A DNA stretch of 64,000 nucleotides from positions 49,228 to 113,227 of the forward strand of contig CAIVRH010000008.1 in assembly GCA_903908285.1 (NCBI GenBank), read 5' to 3'. Made by a program: the position numbers and the translations under genes. This DNA is from an uncultured candidate division Zixibacteria bacterium. GTDB taxonomy: Bacteria > Zixibacteria > MSB-5A5 > SM1-73. Below the pieces are notes generated by a model. It worked only from the letters and a program-made list of their open reading frames with translations, made no database searches and had not been told where the DNA came from. Positions 1 through 7,977 of the stretch are shown here, in pieces (the stretch's first letter is position 1; every line of letters begins with the position of its first letter).

Positions 1-134
1 GTGAACGCATACGCGATTCCCGCCACTCTAAGATAATGAATTACTCCACCCGATCAGGGCATTAAACACTGCGAATACGTTTTTCAATACATCCGAAAGC
101 CTGCGGCTACCTTAATACCGGTTACTCTTAATTA

Positions 135-506
135 TCACATTCGGAATCGCCTACCGCCACCACCGCTGCCTCCGCGTCTCGGTCCGCCGCTTCCGCTGCC
201 GCCACCTCTCCTCCGGTCCCTTCCTCCTCCTCCTCCTCCTCCTCCCCTTCCTCCACTTCTCTCAGTACGGGGTCGCGCTTCGCTGACGTTGAGGGATTGT
301 CCTTTTAACTCCTTACCCATAAGTCCAGTAATGGCAGCCTGAGCCTCTTCCCGGGAGGGCATCTCCACAAATCCAAATCCTCTGGGCTCGTTGCTGAATT
401 TGTCCCTGATAATAGAAGCGGATGAAACTTGTCCGAATGCGGTAAAAGCTTCCTGCAAATCTGCTTCGGTAACGTCACGTGATAGGTTCCCTACATAGAT
501 ATTCAT
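135..506 (-). CDS. Single-RRM RNA-binding protein with Gly-rich tail
   Basis: Small RNA-binding protein of the RRM type, which binds single-stranded RNA; such proteins are often cold-induced in bacteria (family knowledge). One RRM fills residues 1-80: RNP2 is IYVGNL (3-8) and RNP1 is RGFGFVEM (42-49), with the aromatic residues that stack on RNA. Residues 84-123 are a low-complexity Gly/Arg tail like RGG boxes, which usually adds non-specific RNA affinity. The ATG has a strong AGGAGG Shine-Dalgarno five bases upstream, and a perfect 8-bp hairpin (521-544) ends next to it. The gene is downstream of the GH57 gene on the same strand but 278 bp away, so it probably has its own promoter in that leader. 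Confident call; the RNA target is unknown. Confidence 0.95.
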   Translation of the reverse strand: MNIYVGNLSRDVTEADLQEAFTAFGQVSSASIIRDKFSNEPRGFGFVEMPSREEAQAAITGLMGKELKGQSLNVSEARPRTERSGGRGGGGGGGGRDRRRGGGSGSGGPRRGGSGGGGRRFRM

Positions 507-784
507 CTTAACCTCCTGTTCGTCGCCTGCATTTAAAGGCGACGTAATGCTTGGATAATCTGTTTACGGTAACAGATTCTTTCTTAAAGGACAAGTTATC
601 CGCTACCAACCATTACTCAGCTGGGGTTCTACTCCTGCGGAACGCTTCGTTAGAACCTAAAGGATTTATCTGCTTTTGATTTCACCCCCTTCGTTTGATT
701 ATCATTTGATCCTCGTTTAGAGGTACCAACATCCAACCAATTGAGATGTTGATAACCGGGTCTGGTACCATTGGATATTAGTTA
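507..784 (-). promoter_or_regulatory. Hairpin-rich 5' leader of the RRM gene
   Basis: This 278-bp gap upstream of the RRM gene holds four hairpins in series, read on the minus strand: 722-770 (AACATC at 728-733 with GATGTT at 745-750, bounded by two GGTACC), 625-657 (7 bp, GGTTCTA with TAGAACC), 558-577 (7 bp, ATCTGTT with AACAGAT) and 521-544 (8 bp, CGTCGCCT with AGGCGACG). The last ends two bases from the Shine-Dalgarno. None is followed by a T-run, so they do not look like terminators. Regulation of translation or RNA stability is an inference. Confidence 0.5.
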
Positions 785-2521
785 TCATCGTGGAGGAAAT
801 TCCACCTTACCGAACCATTTGCAATTTATATCCTTAAATAGGTTATCTCGGGATTCGACGTCTCCTAAAAATGCCCACTCGCCCGGATCCACCCACTCAC
901 CCCGGCCATACTTTTCCGCCATCTCCGCTAACCGGACGAAATTCTGATGGTGCTCGGTTAACCTTAATTCGGCGTAATCCCGGGCGCTCCAGGTAGAGAT
1001 CAAAAATTGCCAATCAGATGCCTGAAGCAGCAAGAGTTCACGCGAGAGCTGTTTTAATATCTTTTTCAAATCCTCATCCTTGGTTTCTCCGAACTCCTGC
1101 ACTATTTTTTGCATCCTCACTTCATCTTCATAAATGTGTTTCCAGGTCCATTCGGTCCATTCATTCAGCCAGATATAATGATATCCGCCCTCCCCCCACG
1201 AACCTTCGGGAATCGAAATCACCTGACTAGGTTTGGCTTCATCCAAAAAACGGCTGCAGGTGGTTAGCTCCAATTCGGGATCGTCCGCCACATATTTCAA
1301 TACCAATTTCAAAAACTGGGTTCCTTCAAACCACCAGTGCCCGAAAAGCTCGGCATCATAAGGGGCGCAGATGATTCCTTTCTTTTTGGTCGTTTTGTGA
1401 TACTTGGTCAGTAAGCTCTTTATCAAGGCCGTGAAATGTTTGGCATTTTCTGGAATTTTCTTCCGGGCGTCCTCCGGGAAGTATTCCCATTTATCCGCCA
1501 AATCGCTTTTGGCAGAGGTTACTTTCCAGTAGCGGTGTCCCCCGGGGAAATGCTTTTTATGAAAATCCAGATAATTTCCGTCTCCGGGATAACCCCATTC
1601 CCCGCTCCAGACCTGCAATCCGGTCTCCGGATCGCGGGTAAAGACCGCCACCGGCTTTTTCCCCTCGGTTCCGATCAAATAAACCTCGCGGGGAGTTTTT
1701 TCCACATCCTCCTCCCGGGGGGCATATTCTTTTTCATACTGACCCCACAGTTTTCTGAGAGCCTCAAATCTATCTATATACACCCCGATGGCTTTACCCC
1801 CTTTAAGCAGGGCGTTATCGATAATAAAATAATCTATTCCGTTTTCGCTTAGGAATTCCTCCACTCCCTTTCTTGGATAACTTTTGTTTCCCAGGCTGGT
1901 CTTAACCGGTGGCGCCCATTTGTAACCGGGACGGTAAGCGCATTCGGGGAGCCAGATACCCCGGGGAGCTTTTCCAAAAAACTGGGTATAACTCTGTACC
2001 GCCTGCTTTATCTGTGCCTGCACGGAGGTGTCTTGAGACAGGAGAGGAAGATACCCATGCGTAGCGGCACAGGTCATCACCTCGATGTAACCGTCATCCT
2101 GTAATTTTTTGAATTGATGGATGATATTGCGCCCGTATCTGTTTTCGAAATCAAACTTTATCTTGGAATAGTAATCTTTCCACATATGAGCCAGCTGGAG
2201 CATCAGCTTGCGCTCGTGCTTGGTGAACTCTTGGATATCCTGCTCCGCAGCGTAGATTTTGTCATCCAGATAGGAAGAAAACTCCTGTTTAAAGGATTCA
2301 TCCGCCAGCTGCTCACAGAGAACCGGAGAAATGCCCAGGGTAAGTTTGGGTGAATATCCCTCTTCCACCAGCTCATTTAAAATATTCAATATGGGTATAT
2401 ATGTTTCCGCAGATGCCTCGTTCAGCCAGTCCATGCCGTGGGGCCATTTGCCGTGGGCAATCACATAAGGAAGGTGTGAGTGCAGTACAAAGGTAAAACT
2501 GCCAATAGGTTGTTTATTCAC
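785..2521 (-). CDS. GH57 family glucan branching enzyme or amylase-like glycosidase
   Basis: Retaining glycoside hydrolase of family 57, the (beta/alpha)7-barrel family that includes 1,4-alpha-glucan branching enzymes and amylopullulanases. Visible family motifs are HSHLPY (14-19), WLPECAYRPG (190-199) with the expected nucleophile Glu193, and YDAELFGHWWFEG (388-400) with the expected acid/base Asp389. The C-terminal half after residue 400 is helical, as in the DUF1957-type branching enzymes. At 578 residues it is close to family length. There is no signal peptide, so it probably acts on cytoplasmic glycogen. The start is GTG with GGGAG upstream. It lies 153 bp downstream of the DUF3467 gene on the same strand. 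Branching versus hydrolytic activity cannot be decided from sequence alone. Confidence 0.88.
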   Translation of the reverse strand: MNKQPIGSFTFVLHSHLPYVIAHGKWPHGMDWLNEASAETYIPILNILNELVEEGYSPKLTLGISPVLCEQLADESFKQEFSSYLDDKIYAAEQDIQEFTKHERKLMLQLAHMWKDYYSKIKFDFENRYGRNIIHQFKKLQDDGYIEVMTCAATHGYLPLLSQDTSVQAQIKQAVQSYTQFFGKAPRGIWLPECAYRPGYKWAPPVKTSLGNKSYPRKGVEEFLSENGIDYFIIDNALLKGGKAIGVYIDRFEALRKLWGQYEKEYAPREEDVEKTPREVYLIGTEGKKPVAVFTRDPETGLQVWSGEWGYPGDGNYLDFHKKHFPGGHRYWKVTSAKSDLADKWEYFPEDARKKIPENAKHFTALIKSLLTKYHKTTKKKGIICAPYDAELFGHWWFEGTQFLKLVLKYVADDPELELTTCSRFLDEAKPSQVISIPEGSWGEGGYHYIWLNEWTEWTWKHIYEDEVRMQKIVQEFGETKDEDLKKILKQLSRELLLLQASDWQFLISTWSARDYAELRLTEHHQNFVRLAEMAEKYGRGEWVDPGEWAFLGDVESRDNLFKDINCKWFGKVEFPPR

Positions 2522-2674
2522 TTAGTTTTCTCCCGTTTTATTATAAGCTAAATTTATTCTAAGGATCGAAAGTTAAGAGGCATCAAACCCGTTTAAGGAT
2601 ATTCATCCGATTAAATCCGGCAATCTGCGGATTGATATGAAAGATTCATTCCCCAGAATTTTCCGGTTGATCCC

Positions 2675-2983
2675 TCATTCTCCCTTTTGCGCCTGGAATC
2701 CGATTCCTTTCTCTTTTTCTTCCATTCCGAAAAGCTTGATGTTCCCGAATTGCCCCTCGAACTTCTTTATGTTCTCTCCCAAAGCATCCAGAAGCATCTT
2801 GGCATGTGCCGGGGTCATCACTATACGGGCGTAAACTTTGGTCTTCTGGACTCCAGGCATGACCCGGGCAAAATCTATGATAAACTCCGAGGGGGAATGA
2901 GAGATCAGCGCCAAATTGGAATAAATTCCTTCAGATTCTTTCTCGCCTAACTCCACATTAATCCGGTGTTGTTTTGGCTCCAT
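2675..2983 (-). CDS. DUF3467 family protein
   Basis: Small protein (102 aa) of the DUF3467 family, recognised from the arrangement ending the first strand (EGIYSNLALISHSPSEF, about 18-34), then IDFARVMPG and a segment on alignable TPAHAK (57-62). The family is widespread in bacteria, with no established biochemical role. The ATG has an AAGGAG Shine-Dalgarno. It is the first gene of the minus-strand group that continues into the GH57 gene, and its promoter appears to overlap the divergent promoter of the PAP2 gene (3022-3056). No signal peptide or membrane segment is visible. Confidence 0.8.
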   Translation of the reverse strand: MEPKQHRINVELGEKESEGIYSNLALISHSPSEFIIDFARVMPGVQKTKVYARIVMTPAHAKMLLDALGENIKKFEGQFGNIKLFGMEEKEKGIGFQAQKGE

Positions 2984-3021
2984 TTTTTTCTCCTTCCGGT
3001 GATAAGCTTCCCAACCGGTGC

Positions 3022-3056
3022 ATTATACTTGCATTTTCAATCCATTTTAATATATT
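3022..3056. promoter_or_regulatory. Overlapping divergent promoters, DUF3467 / PAP2
   Basis: Plus strand: TTGCAT (3029-3034), 16 bp, TATATT (3051-3056), facing the PAP2 gene. Minus strand: TTAAAA (3050-3045), 17 bp, TATAAT (3027-3022), facing the DUF3467 gene. The two sets of elements interlock, so binding of polymerase to one should exclude the other. The hexamers are seen; promoter activity is inferred. Confidence 0.5.
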
Positions 3057-3090
3057 AATGACTGATGTCAAGCAAAAACTTTGCTAAAAC

Positions 3091-3972
3091 GTGAGTTTCC
3101 TTAAAGATATGGTGAAGAAAAGCAACCGGATTTGCCGGGAAACCATTAAGAAGTTTGGGATAATTTGGCTTTCAGTACTCTGTTTTTTGTCTCCCCTCGG
3201 ATCAATTAGAGCCGTATCAGAGCAAAAGGGTGTGGAAACGGTGGATAGTTTGGTTAAATTTATTTACACGGATTCGAAGCATGTCTTAACCGCTCCTTTA
3301 TATTGGAAGCAAAAGGATTTGATACTTTTCACCACCATATCGATCTCTACCTTTGAACTTATGCTGATGGACAGGGACCTGCAGGATGCGGCACAGCGAA
3401 ACCGGACCAGCTGCACTGACCGGATATCGAAATGGACCAGCCATTATACCAACCGGGCGGTAAATTTAACCATAGGCGGATTCTATCTTAGTGGTCTGGT
3501 TTTTAAGGATCGCAAATGCAAGGAGACGGCATTTCTGTGCCTGGAGTCTCTGGCGTTGTCTGAGGGGATAACCATCAGCCTTAAACATATAGTGGGGAGA
3601 ACCAGGCCATTTAAAGACGAGGGGGCATTCCATTTTGATCCGTTGAAATTTCCCCCTCCTTCTTATTCCCAATCTTTTCCGTCGGGTCATGCTACCACTG
3701 CTTTTGCGATAAGCTCGGTGATAGCGGAACAATATAAAAGCTGGATGGTAAAATTATTGGCATATGGTTCTGCAACTCTGATCGCCTGGGGTCGGGTCAA
3801 CAACAATGTTCACTTTGTGTCGGACGTATTTTATGGGGGACTGATCGGCACTGCCATAGGAAGGTGTCTGGTCAGATTTCATAAAAAGGATTGCCCTCAA
3901 AAGAATTTTGAATTTATTTCTATGGGTGGGGAGCATGGTTTGAAGATGGGAATCTTAATCCGGGTTAATTAG
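3091..3972 (+). CDS. PAP2-family membrane phosphatase
   Basis: Phosphatidic acid phosphatase type 2 superfamily protein, which removes phosphate from lipid phosphates or undecaprenyl pyrophosphate at the membrane. All three catalytic motifs are present: KX6RP (Lys165 to Pro173), PSGH (197-200) and RX5HX3D (Arg235, His241, Asp245). A hydrophobic segment at 22-41 is a signal peptide or first membrane helix, and further helices lie around 76-95, 125-140 and 222-235. The start taken here is GTG; an in-frame ATG six codons later (3109) is an alternative. It is 36 bp upstream of the heptose kinase gene, so a role in envelope lipid or LPS metabolism is plausible. The exact substrate cannot be told. 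Confidence 0.88.
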   Translation: MSFLKDMVKKSNRICRETIKKFGIIWLSVLCFLSPLGSIRAVSEQKGVETVDSLVKFIYTDSKHVLTAPLYWKQKDLILFTTISISTFELMLMDRDLQDAAQRNRTSCTDRISKWTSHYTNRAVNLTIGGFYLSGLVFKDRKCKETAFLCLESLALSEGITISLKHIVGRTRPFKDEGAFHFDPLKFPPPSYSQSFPSGHATTAFAISSVIAEQYKSWMVKLLAYGSATLIAWGRVNNNVHFVSDVFYGGLIGTAIGRCLVRFHKKDCPQKNFEFISMGGEHGLKMGILIRVN

Positions 3973-4008
3973 AGTTCAAGGGTTCAAAAGTTCAAGTGGG
4001 GAGGAAAC

Positions 4009-5010
4009 TTGGAGAAAATTATAAAAGAGAGATTTAATCGGATACTTGCCGATTGGGGTGGCCATCGGATTTTAGTTTTGGGCGATGTGATGTTGGATGA
4101 ATATCTTTGGGGAAGCGTTTCCCGCATATCTCCGGAAGCTCCGGTGCCGGTGGTGGAGATAGTCAAGGAATCGATCAAATTAGGCGGTGCAGCCAACGTG
4201 GCTTTAAATGTCAAAAGTTTGGGAGATAAGCCGGTTTTAGTAGGGATAGCCGGCGATGATATGAATGGTGATAGGATGATGCATGCTTTGAAAGAGGCGG
4301 GGATTACCTCCGAGGGGATTTTTATGGATAATCACCGCCGGACTACGGTGAAGACAAGGGTGATAGCTCACAACCAGCAAGTGGTTCGCGCTGACCGGGA
4401 AGACACTGAGGAGATTTCGGAAAAACTGGAAAAGGAAATTTTAAATCTGGTGAGAGGGAGAATAAATGAAATCGGGGGGGTGATCATCTCCGATTATGGC
4501 AAAGGGGTAATCACTTTAAATCTTCTAACTGAACTGATTGCATTATGTAAAGAGAGCCGGGTTTTCATAGCGGTTGACCCCAAAGAGACCCATTTCATGA
4601 ACTACCGTCAGGTATCTTTGATCACCCCCAATCATCATGAAGCAGGATTCGTTTACGGAAAGAGAATAAAAGATGAAGCCATCCTAGAGGAGGTCGGTTG
4701 GGGGCTACTTAAGAAACTGAATGTGGAAGCTTTGCTTATCACCCGGGGGGAGAAGGGAATGTCGCTGTTTGAATCCAACCGAACCCTGACCCATTTCCCG
4801 ACCAAGGCAAAAAAAGTATACGATGTAACCGGAGCGGGAGATACAGTGATCTCTGCCTTTACTTGTGCATTTTCTGCCGGAGCCAATTATAAAGAGGCGG
4901 CATTAATTTCCAATCATGCTGCCGGTATTGTGGTGGGGGAGGTGGGGACGGCTCAGGTATCCAAAGAAGAACTGTTTGGCGATCTTAAAGAATTCCTCGA
5001 CTCTCATTGA
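4009..5010 (+). CDS. rfaE1: D-glycero-beta-D-manno-heptose-7-phosphate kinase
   Basis: PfkB/ribokinase-family kinase that phosphorylates D-glycero-D-manno-heptose 7-phosphate at C1, a step in ADP-heptose synthesis for the LPS inner core. The N terminus has GDVMLDEYLWG (25-35) and the EAPVPV and GGAANVA stretches typical of RfaE1. The PfkB signature DVTGAGD ends in the catalytic base Asp278. At 333 residues it is the length of the stand-alone kinase rather than the fused HldE. The start is TTG with GGGGAGG just upstream. The next gene encodes the partner cytidylyltransferase, so the two halves of HldE are separate adjacent genes here. This supports an LPS-bearing Gram-negative cell. Confidence 0.93.
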   Translation: MEKIIKERFNRILADWGGHRILVLGDVMLDEYLWGSVSRISPEAPVPVVEIVKESIKLGGAANVALNVKSLGDKPVLVGIAGDDMNGDRMMHALKEAGITSEGIFMDNHRRTTVKTRVIAHNQQVVRADREDTEEISEKLEKEILNLVRGRINEIGGVIISDYGKGVITLNLLTELIALCKESRVFIAVDPKETHFMNYRQVSLITPNHHEAGFVYGKRIKDEAILEEVGWGLLKKLNVEALLITRGEKGMSLFESNRTLTHFPTKAKKVYDVTGAGDTVISAFTCAFSAGANYKEAALISNHAAGIVVGEVGTAQVSKEELFGDLKEFLDSH

Positions 5011-5050
5011 AGGCCTCATCGGAAACCACGAAAAAAACGGGTTGACTCGT

Positions 5051-5542
5051 ATGATAAAATCATCAAAAATCAAAAGTATAAAAGAACTGGTTAAGATACG
5101 GAATACATTAAGAAGACAAGGGAGGCTGGTGGTTTTTACCAACGGGTGTTTCGATATTATCCACCGGGGACATATCGAATGCTTGAGAAGAGCGAAATCC
5201 TTCGGCGATGTTCTAATCGTGGGTTTAAACAGCGATTCCTCGGTGCGGAAAATCAAAGGAGAAAAAAGACCCATCCTCCCGCAAAATGACCGGGCTGAAA
5301 TTATCGCCTCGCTGGAGATGGTGGATTATGTTTTAATTTTCAGGGAAGAAACACCTTCAAACGTGATTGCTGCCCTGGTTCCGGATGTTTTGGTAAAAGG
5401 AGGAGATTATGTCAAGGGTAATATCGTGGGGAGTAAGATAGTAGAATCCGGCGGCGGCAGGGTAAAAACTGTTCGGCAGGTTAAGGGAAGATCTACCAAT
5501 AATATCATCCAGAAAATTGTGAAACGATATGGCCAACTTTAA
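5051..5542 (+). CDS. rfaE2: D-glycero-beta-D-manno-heptose 1-phosphate adenylyltransferase
   Basis: Nucleotidyltransferase (alpha/beta phosphodiesterase superfamily) that joins heptose 1-phosphate to AMP, completing ADP-heptose with the upstream kinase. TNGCFD (30-35) and the nucleotide-binding HRGH (38-41) are present, as is the C-terminal GRSTNNIIQKI stretch typical of RfaE2. The reading frame is open upstream into the kinase gene, but the ATG at 5051 gives 163 residues, the normal family length. A TTG nine bases earlier is possible; no strong Shine-Dalgarno is seen, so translational coupling to the kinase gene (40 bp gap) is likely. Confidence 0.92.
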   Translation: MIKSSKIKSIKELVKIRNTLRRQGRLVVFTNGCFDIIHRGHIECLRRAKSFGDVLIVGLNSDSSVRKIKGEKRPILPQNDRAEIIASLEMVDYVLIFREETPSNVIAALVPDVLVKGGDYVKGNIVGSKIVESGGGRVKTVRQVKGRSTNNIIQKIVKRYGQL

Positions 5543-5568
5543 ATCTCCTATCTTCCTATAACCTTTCT

Positions 5569-5593
5569 GGATCAAGCTGAAGCTTGACGATCC
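5569..5593. repeat. Dispersed hairpin repeat (GATCAAGCTGAAGCTTGA type)
   Basis: Imperfect palindrome: GGATCAAGCT, two-base loop, AGCTTGACGATCC with a three-base bulge. Related stretches occur near 11265-11281, 14470-14485 and 16911-16928, all in gaps between genes. It may help end transcription of the heptose genes, but no T-run follows. Confidence 0.5.
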
Positions 5594-5648
5594 CTAAGCA
5601 TTCCTGATTATATTTTTTACTTACCATCTTAAGTCAGGAAATTTTTGC

Positions 5649-5677
5649 TTGACACCGGACTGAGGAAATGTTATCGT
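5649..5677 (+). promoter_or_regulatory. Sigma-70-type promoter
   Basis: TTGACA (5649-5654), 17 bp, TATCGT (5672-5677), 45 bp upstream of the TTG start of the small TPR-like gene. It would drive that gene and the aminopeptidase behind it. A perfect -35 and a fair -10; activity is inferred. Confidence 0.55.
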
Positions 5678-5722
5678 TTAAGCGGTTAGTAGGTTCAGGG
5701 GGGAAAGCGAGGGAGGAGTTTC

Positions 5723-6013
5723 TTGGAAAAAACATCCCCGGATCATAACGATAATCCTGATTTAAGCTTGGAAAAGGAAGAAATCAGCACACCTTACTCC
5801 CCGGAGCGAAGGGAAAAGAAAAAGGTTTTCTTTTTGACCAAAAGCTTAGCCGAGGTTTACGCCAAACAAAATCATATTGCCATGGCATTGGAAGTCTATA
5901 GAAGAATGCAGGAGCAGAATCCGGCTAGCCCGGAACTTGAGAAGCGAATGGCTGAGCTGGAAGATAGTCTGTTAGCCAAAAAGGGTATGAGATTTAAAGA
6001 ACCGAATACTTAG
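5723..6013 (+). CDS. Small TPR-like protein, function unknown
   Basis: A 96-residue protein. Residues 1-35 are polar and look disordered; residues 37-85 form one TPR-like helical pair (LAEVYAKQNHIAMALEVYRR, then LEKRMAELEDSLLAKK). One TPR alone cannot fold as a superhelix, so it may be a docking motif or dimerise. The start is TTG with GGGAGGAG seven bases upstream. The aminopeptidase gene follows 19 bp later, so the two are probably co-transcribed. Such short proteins with an N-terminal charged tail and a terminal TPR are seen in several candidate phyla; I know of no assigned function. Confidence 0.75.
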   Translation: MEKTSPDHNDNPDLSLEKEEISTPYSPERREKKKVFFLTKSLAEVYAKQNHIAMALEVYRRMQEQNPASPELEKRMAELEDSLLAKKGMRFKEPNT

Positions 6014-6032
6014 AAGAAGAGGAAGCTACAGC

Positions 6033-7103
6033 ATGAAGAACAGAATCAAAGGTATACAAAAAATTCTGAAGGATGAGAACCTGGATGTTTTCTTAATCAC
6101 ATCCCTGCCGCATGTCAGATACCTATCCGGATATACCGGTTCCAATGGTATGATGTTGATTTCCCCGCACTATTCCACTTTCCTAACAGACTTTCGTTAC
6201 CAACAGCAGTCAAAGGAACAAGTGAAGTTCTCCAAAGTAACTATGGTTCAACGGGATCTGTTATCGGGTCTGCCCGATCTGCCCGGGCTAAAATCCAAAA
6301 GAATCAAACTGGGTTTTGAATCCGAACACATAAGCTACAAGGTTTTCCAAAAACTACAAGACCTGCTGCCAGATTGTCTATTGGTACCAGTGGATAAAAT
6401 CGTAGATACCCTGACCATTAAGAAAGACCTTCAGGAGATTGAATACATTACGAAAGCTGCGGAGATTACCGATTTGGTCTACTCTGAGATTCTCGGTATC
6501 ATCAAACCGGGAGTAAGGGAGTTGGATTTGGCTGCAGAAATCGAATACCGGATGAAAGGTTTCGGTTCCTCCACCCCATATTACGAGACCATCATAGCTT
6601 CGGGAAGAAGAGCGGCGCTTCCCCATGGGATAGCTTCAAACAAAAGAATCCAAAAAGGGGATTTTGTAACCATGGACTTTGGCGCTGTGGTGGAAGGTTA
6701 TACCGCTGATCTTACCAGAACCGTGATGGTGGGAAAAGCCAGTAAAAAACAAAAAATAGTATATAGCACGGTTTTAAAAGCTCAACAGCATGCTACTGAT
6801 AAAGTCAGAGCGGGGATCAAAGCTTGCGATTTGGATAAAATAGCCCGGGATATCATCAAAAAAGCCGGTTACAGTAAATACTTCGGTCATGGTTTGGGGC
6901 ACGGAATCGGACTTTTAATCCATGATAATCCGGCGATCAATACGACCAACCAGCAGGTTTTGGAATCAGGTATGGTTATTACCATTGAACCGGGAATCTA
7001 TATACCCGATTGGGGCGGGGTGAGAATCGAGGACGATGTTCTGATTACCCCAAAAGGATATCAGGTTTTGACACATTCAGAAAGAAACCTGCTTGAGCTT
7101 TAA
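6033..7103 (+). CDS. Xaa-Pro aminopeptidase (M24 family)
   Basis: Metallopeptidase of family M24B that removes an N-terminal residue linked to proline, in the cytoplasm. It has the creatinase N-terminal domain (1-130) followed by the pita-bread catalytic domain. The five metal ligands are in place: Asp215 (MDFGAVV), Asp226 (ADLTRT), His290 (GHGLGHGIG), Glu319 (TIEPGIY) and Glu333 (RIEDDV). At 356 residues it has family length. Spacing to the upstream small gene is 19 bp. The biotin carrier gene follows after 123 bp. Aminopeptidase P versus prolidase specificity is not settled by sequence, but the length and motifs fit aminopeptidase P of the YqhT/PepQ type. Confidence 0.92.
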   Translation: MKNRIKGIQKILKDENLDVFLITSLPHVRYLSGYTGSNGMMLISPHYSTFLTDFRYQQQSKEQVKFSKVTMVQRDLLSGLPDLPGLKSKRIKLGFESEHISYKVFQKLQDLLPDCLLVPVDKIVDTLTIKKDLQEIEYITKAAEITDLVYSEILGIIKPGVRELDLAAEIEYRMKGFGSSTPYYETIIASGRRAALPHGIASNKRIQKGDFVTMDFGAVVEGYTADLTRTVMVGKASKKQKIVYSTVLKAQQHATDKVRAGIKACDLDKIARDIIKKAGYSKYFGHGLGHGIGLLIHDNPAINTTNQQVLESGMVITIEPGIYIPDWGGVRIEDDVLITPKGYQVLTHSERNLLEL

Positions 7104-7226
7104 AAACAACGTACACAGACTCTTTGGGTTAGGATCGTTTTAATTAACATCTCTTATAAGGTTAAATTGTTGAATTGAACTAAGAACCTGTTCGCAGACT
7201 CAAACCCTCAAACGGAGGGAGAAGTT

Positions 7227-7733
7227 ATGTGGGTATCCAAGATCAGAAAATTGGTAAAGTTGGTGGAAGAATCCAATATCGGTGAGCTGGAAGTTTCGGG
7301 ATGGGGGCAGAAGGTGAGGATTTCCAAGAAGCCACCAGAATCGAGAGAGTCTACTTCGGAGAAAGGAACTCCCATCATAACCGTTGAGCCTAAAGTCGAG
7401 CCGGTGATGACAGTTCCAGTTGCCGTTCCAGTCCCTGCTCCAGCGCCTGTAGTTACCAAAGAGCCGGTAAAAATCATCGAGGATACCGACCATTTGATTC
7501 CCATAAAATCTCCTATGGTGGGAACGTTTTACCGGGCACCCGCCCCCGATGCCAAACCTTACGTGGAATTGAACCAGCAGATAACCAAAGGACAGGTGGT
7601 TTGCATCATAGAAGCCATGAAGCTGATGAACGAGATTGAATCGGAGGTAGCAGGACGAGTAGCCAAGATTTTAGTGGAAAATTCCAAGCCAGTCGAATTT
7701 GGGCAGACACTGTTTTTAATCGATCCGGCTTAG
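7227..7733 (+). CDS. accB: Acetyl-CoA carboxylase biotin carboxyl carrier protein
   Basis: Carries the biotin that shuttles CO2 from biotin carboxylase to carboxyltransferase in the first step of fatty acid synthesis. The biotinyl domain occupies about 90-168 with the biotin-accepting Lys132 in EAMKLMN. Residues 52-85 are a Pro/Val/Ala-rich flexible linker, as in other AccB proteins. The N-terminal helix-rich part (1-35) is the usual region that contacts biotin carboxylase. ATG with GGAGGGAG upstream. Its usual partner accC lies 1.5 kb downstream, with a pilT gene in between, which is unusual. Confidence 0.95.
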   Translation: MWVSKIRKLVKLVEESNIGELEVSGWGQKVRISKKPPESRESTSEKGTPIITVEPKVEPVMTVPVAVPVPAPAPVVTKEPVKIIEDTDHLIPIKSPMVGTFYRAPAPDAKPYVELNQQITKGQVVCIIEAMKLMNEIESEVAGRVAKILVENSKPVEFGQTLFLIDPA

Positions 7734-7977
7734 AACGGTATAAAAACGATAATTTCTGTCAGTAGATAAAGAAGCTTCTCTGGGGGATAAGGAAGTAAAA
7801 ACACTATTTAAGTGAGGGCATATTATTTGGCGTCAGAATTCAATTAATGCTTGATTTAAGCCGAAGTTATGGGTAGAAAGTGGCAAGGGGCTTAAACCAA
7901 TAAATCATTAAAACGGATTAGCCTGGGATTTAGGCTGGATGATCCGGTAATGTCGGTGAATAAAAGGAGGGGGATTC

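Noticed and set aside
5051..5542. Longer N-terminal extension of rfaE2 into the kinase gene
   Set aside because: The extra 45 residues overlap rfaE1 in another frame and have no homology-like pattern; the ATG at 5051 gives normal family length.
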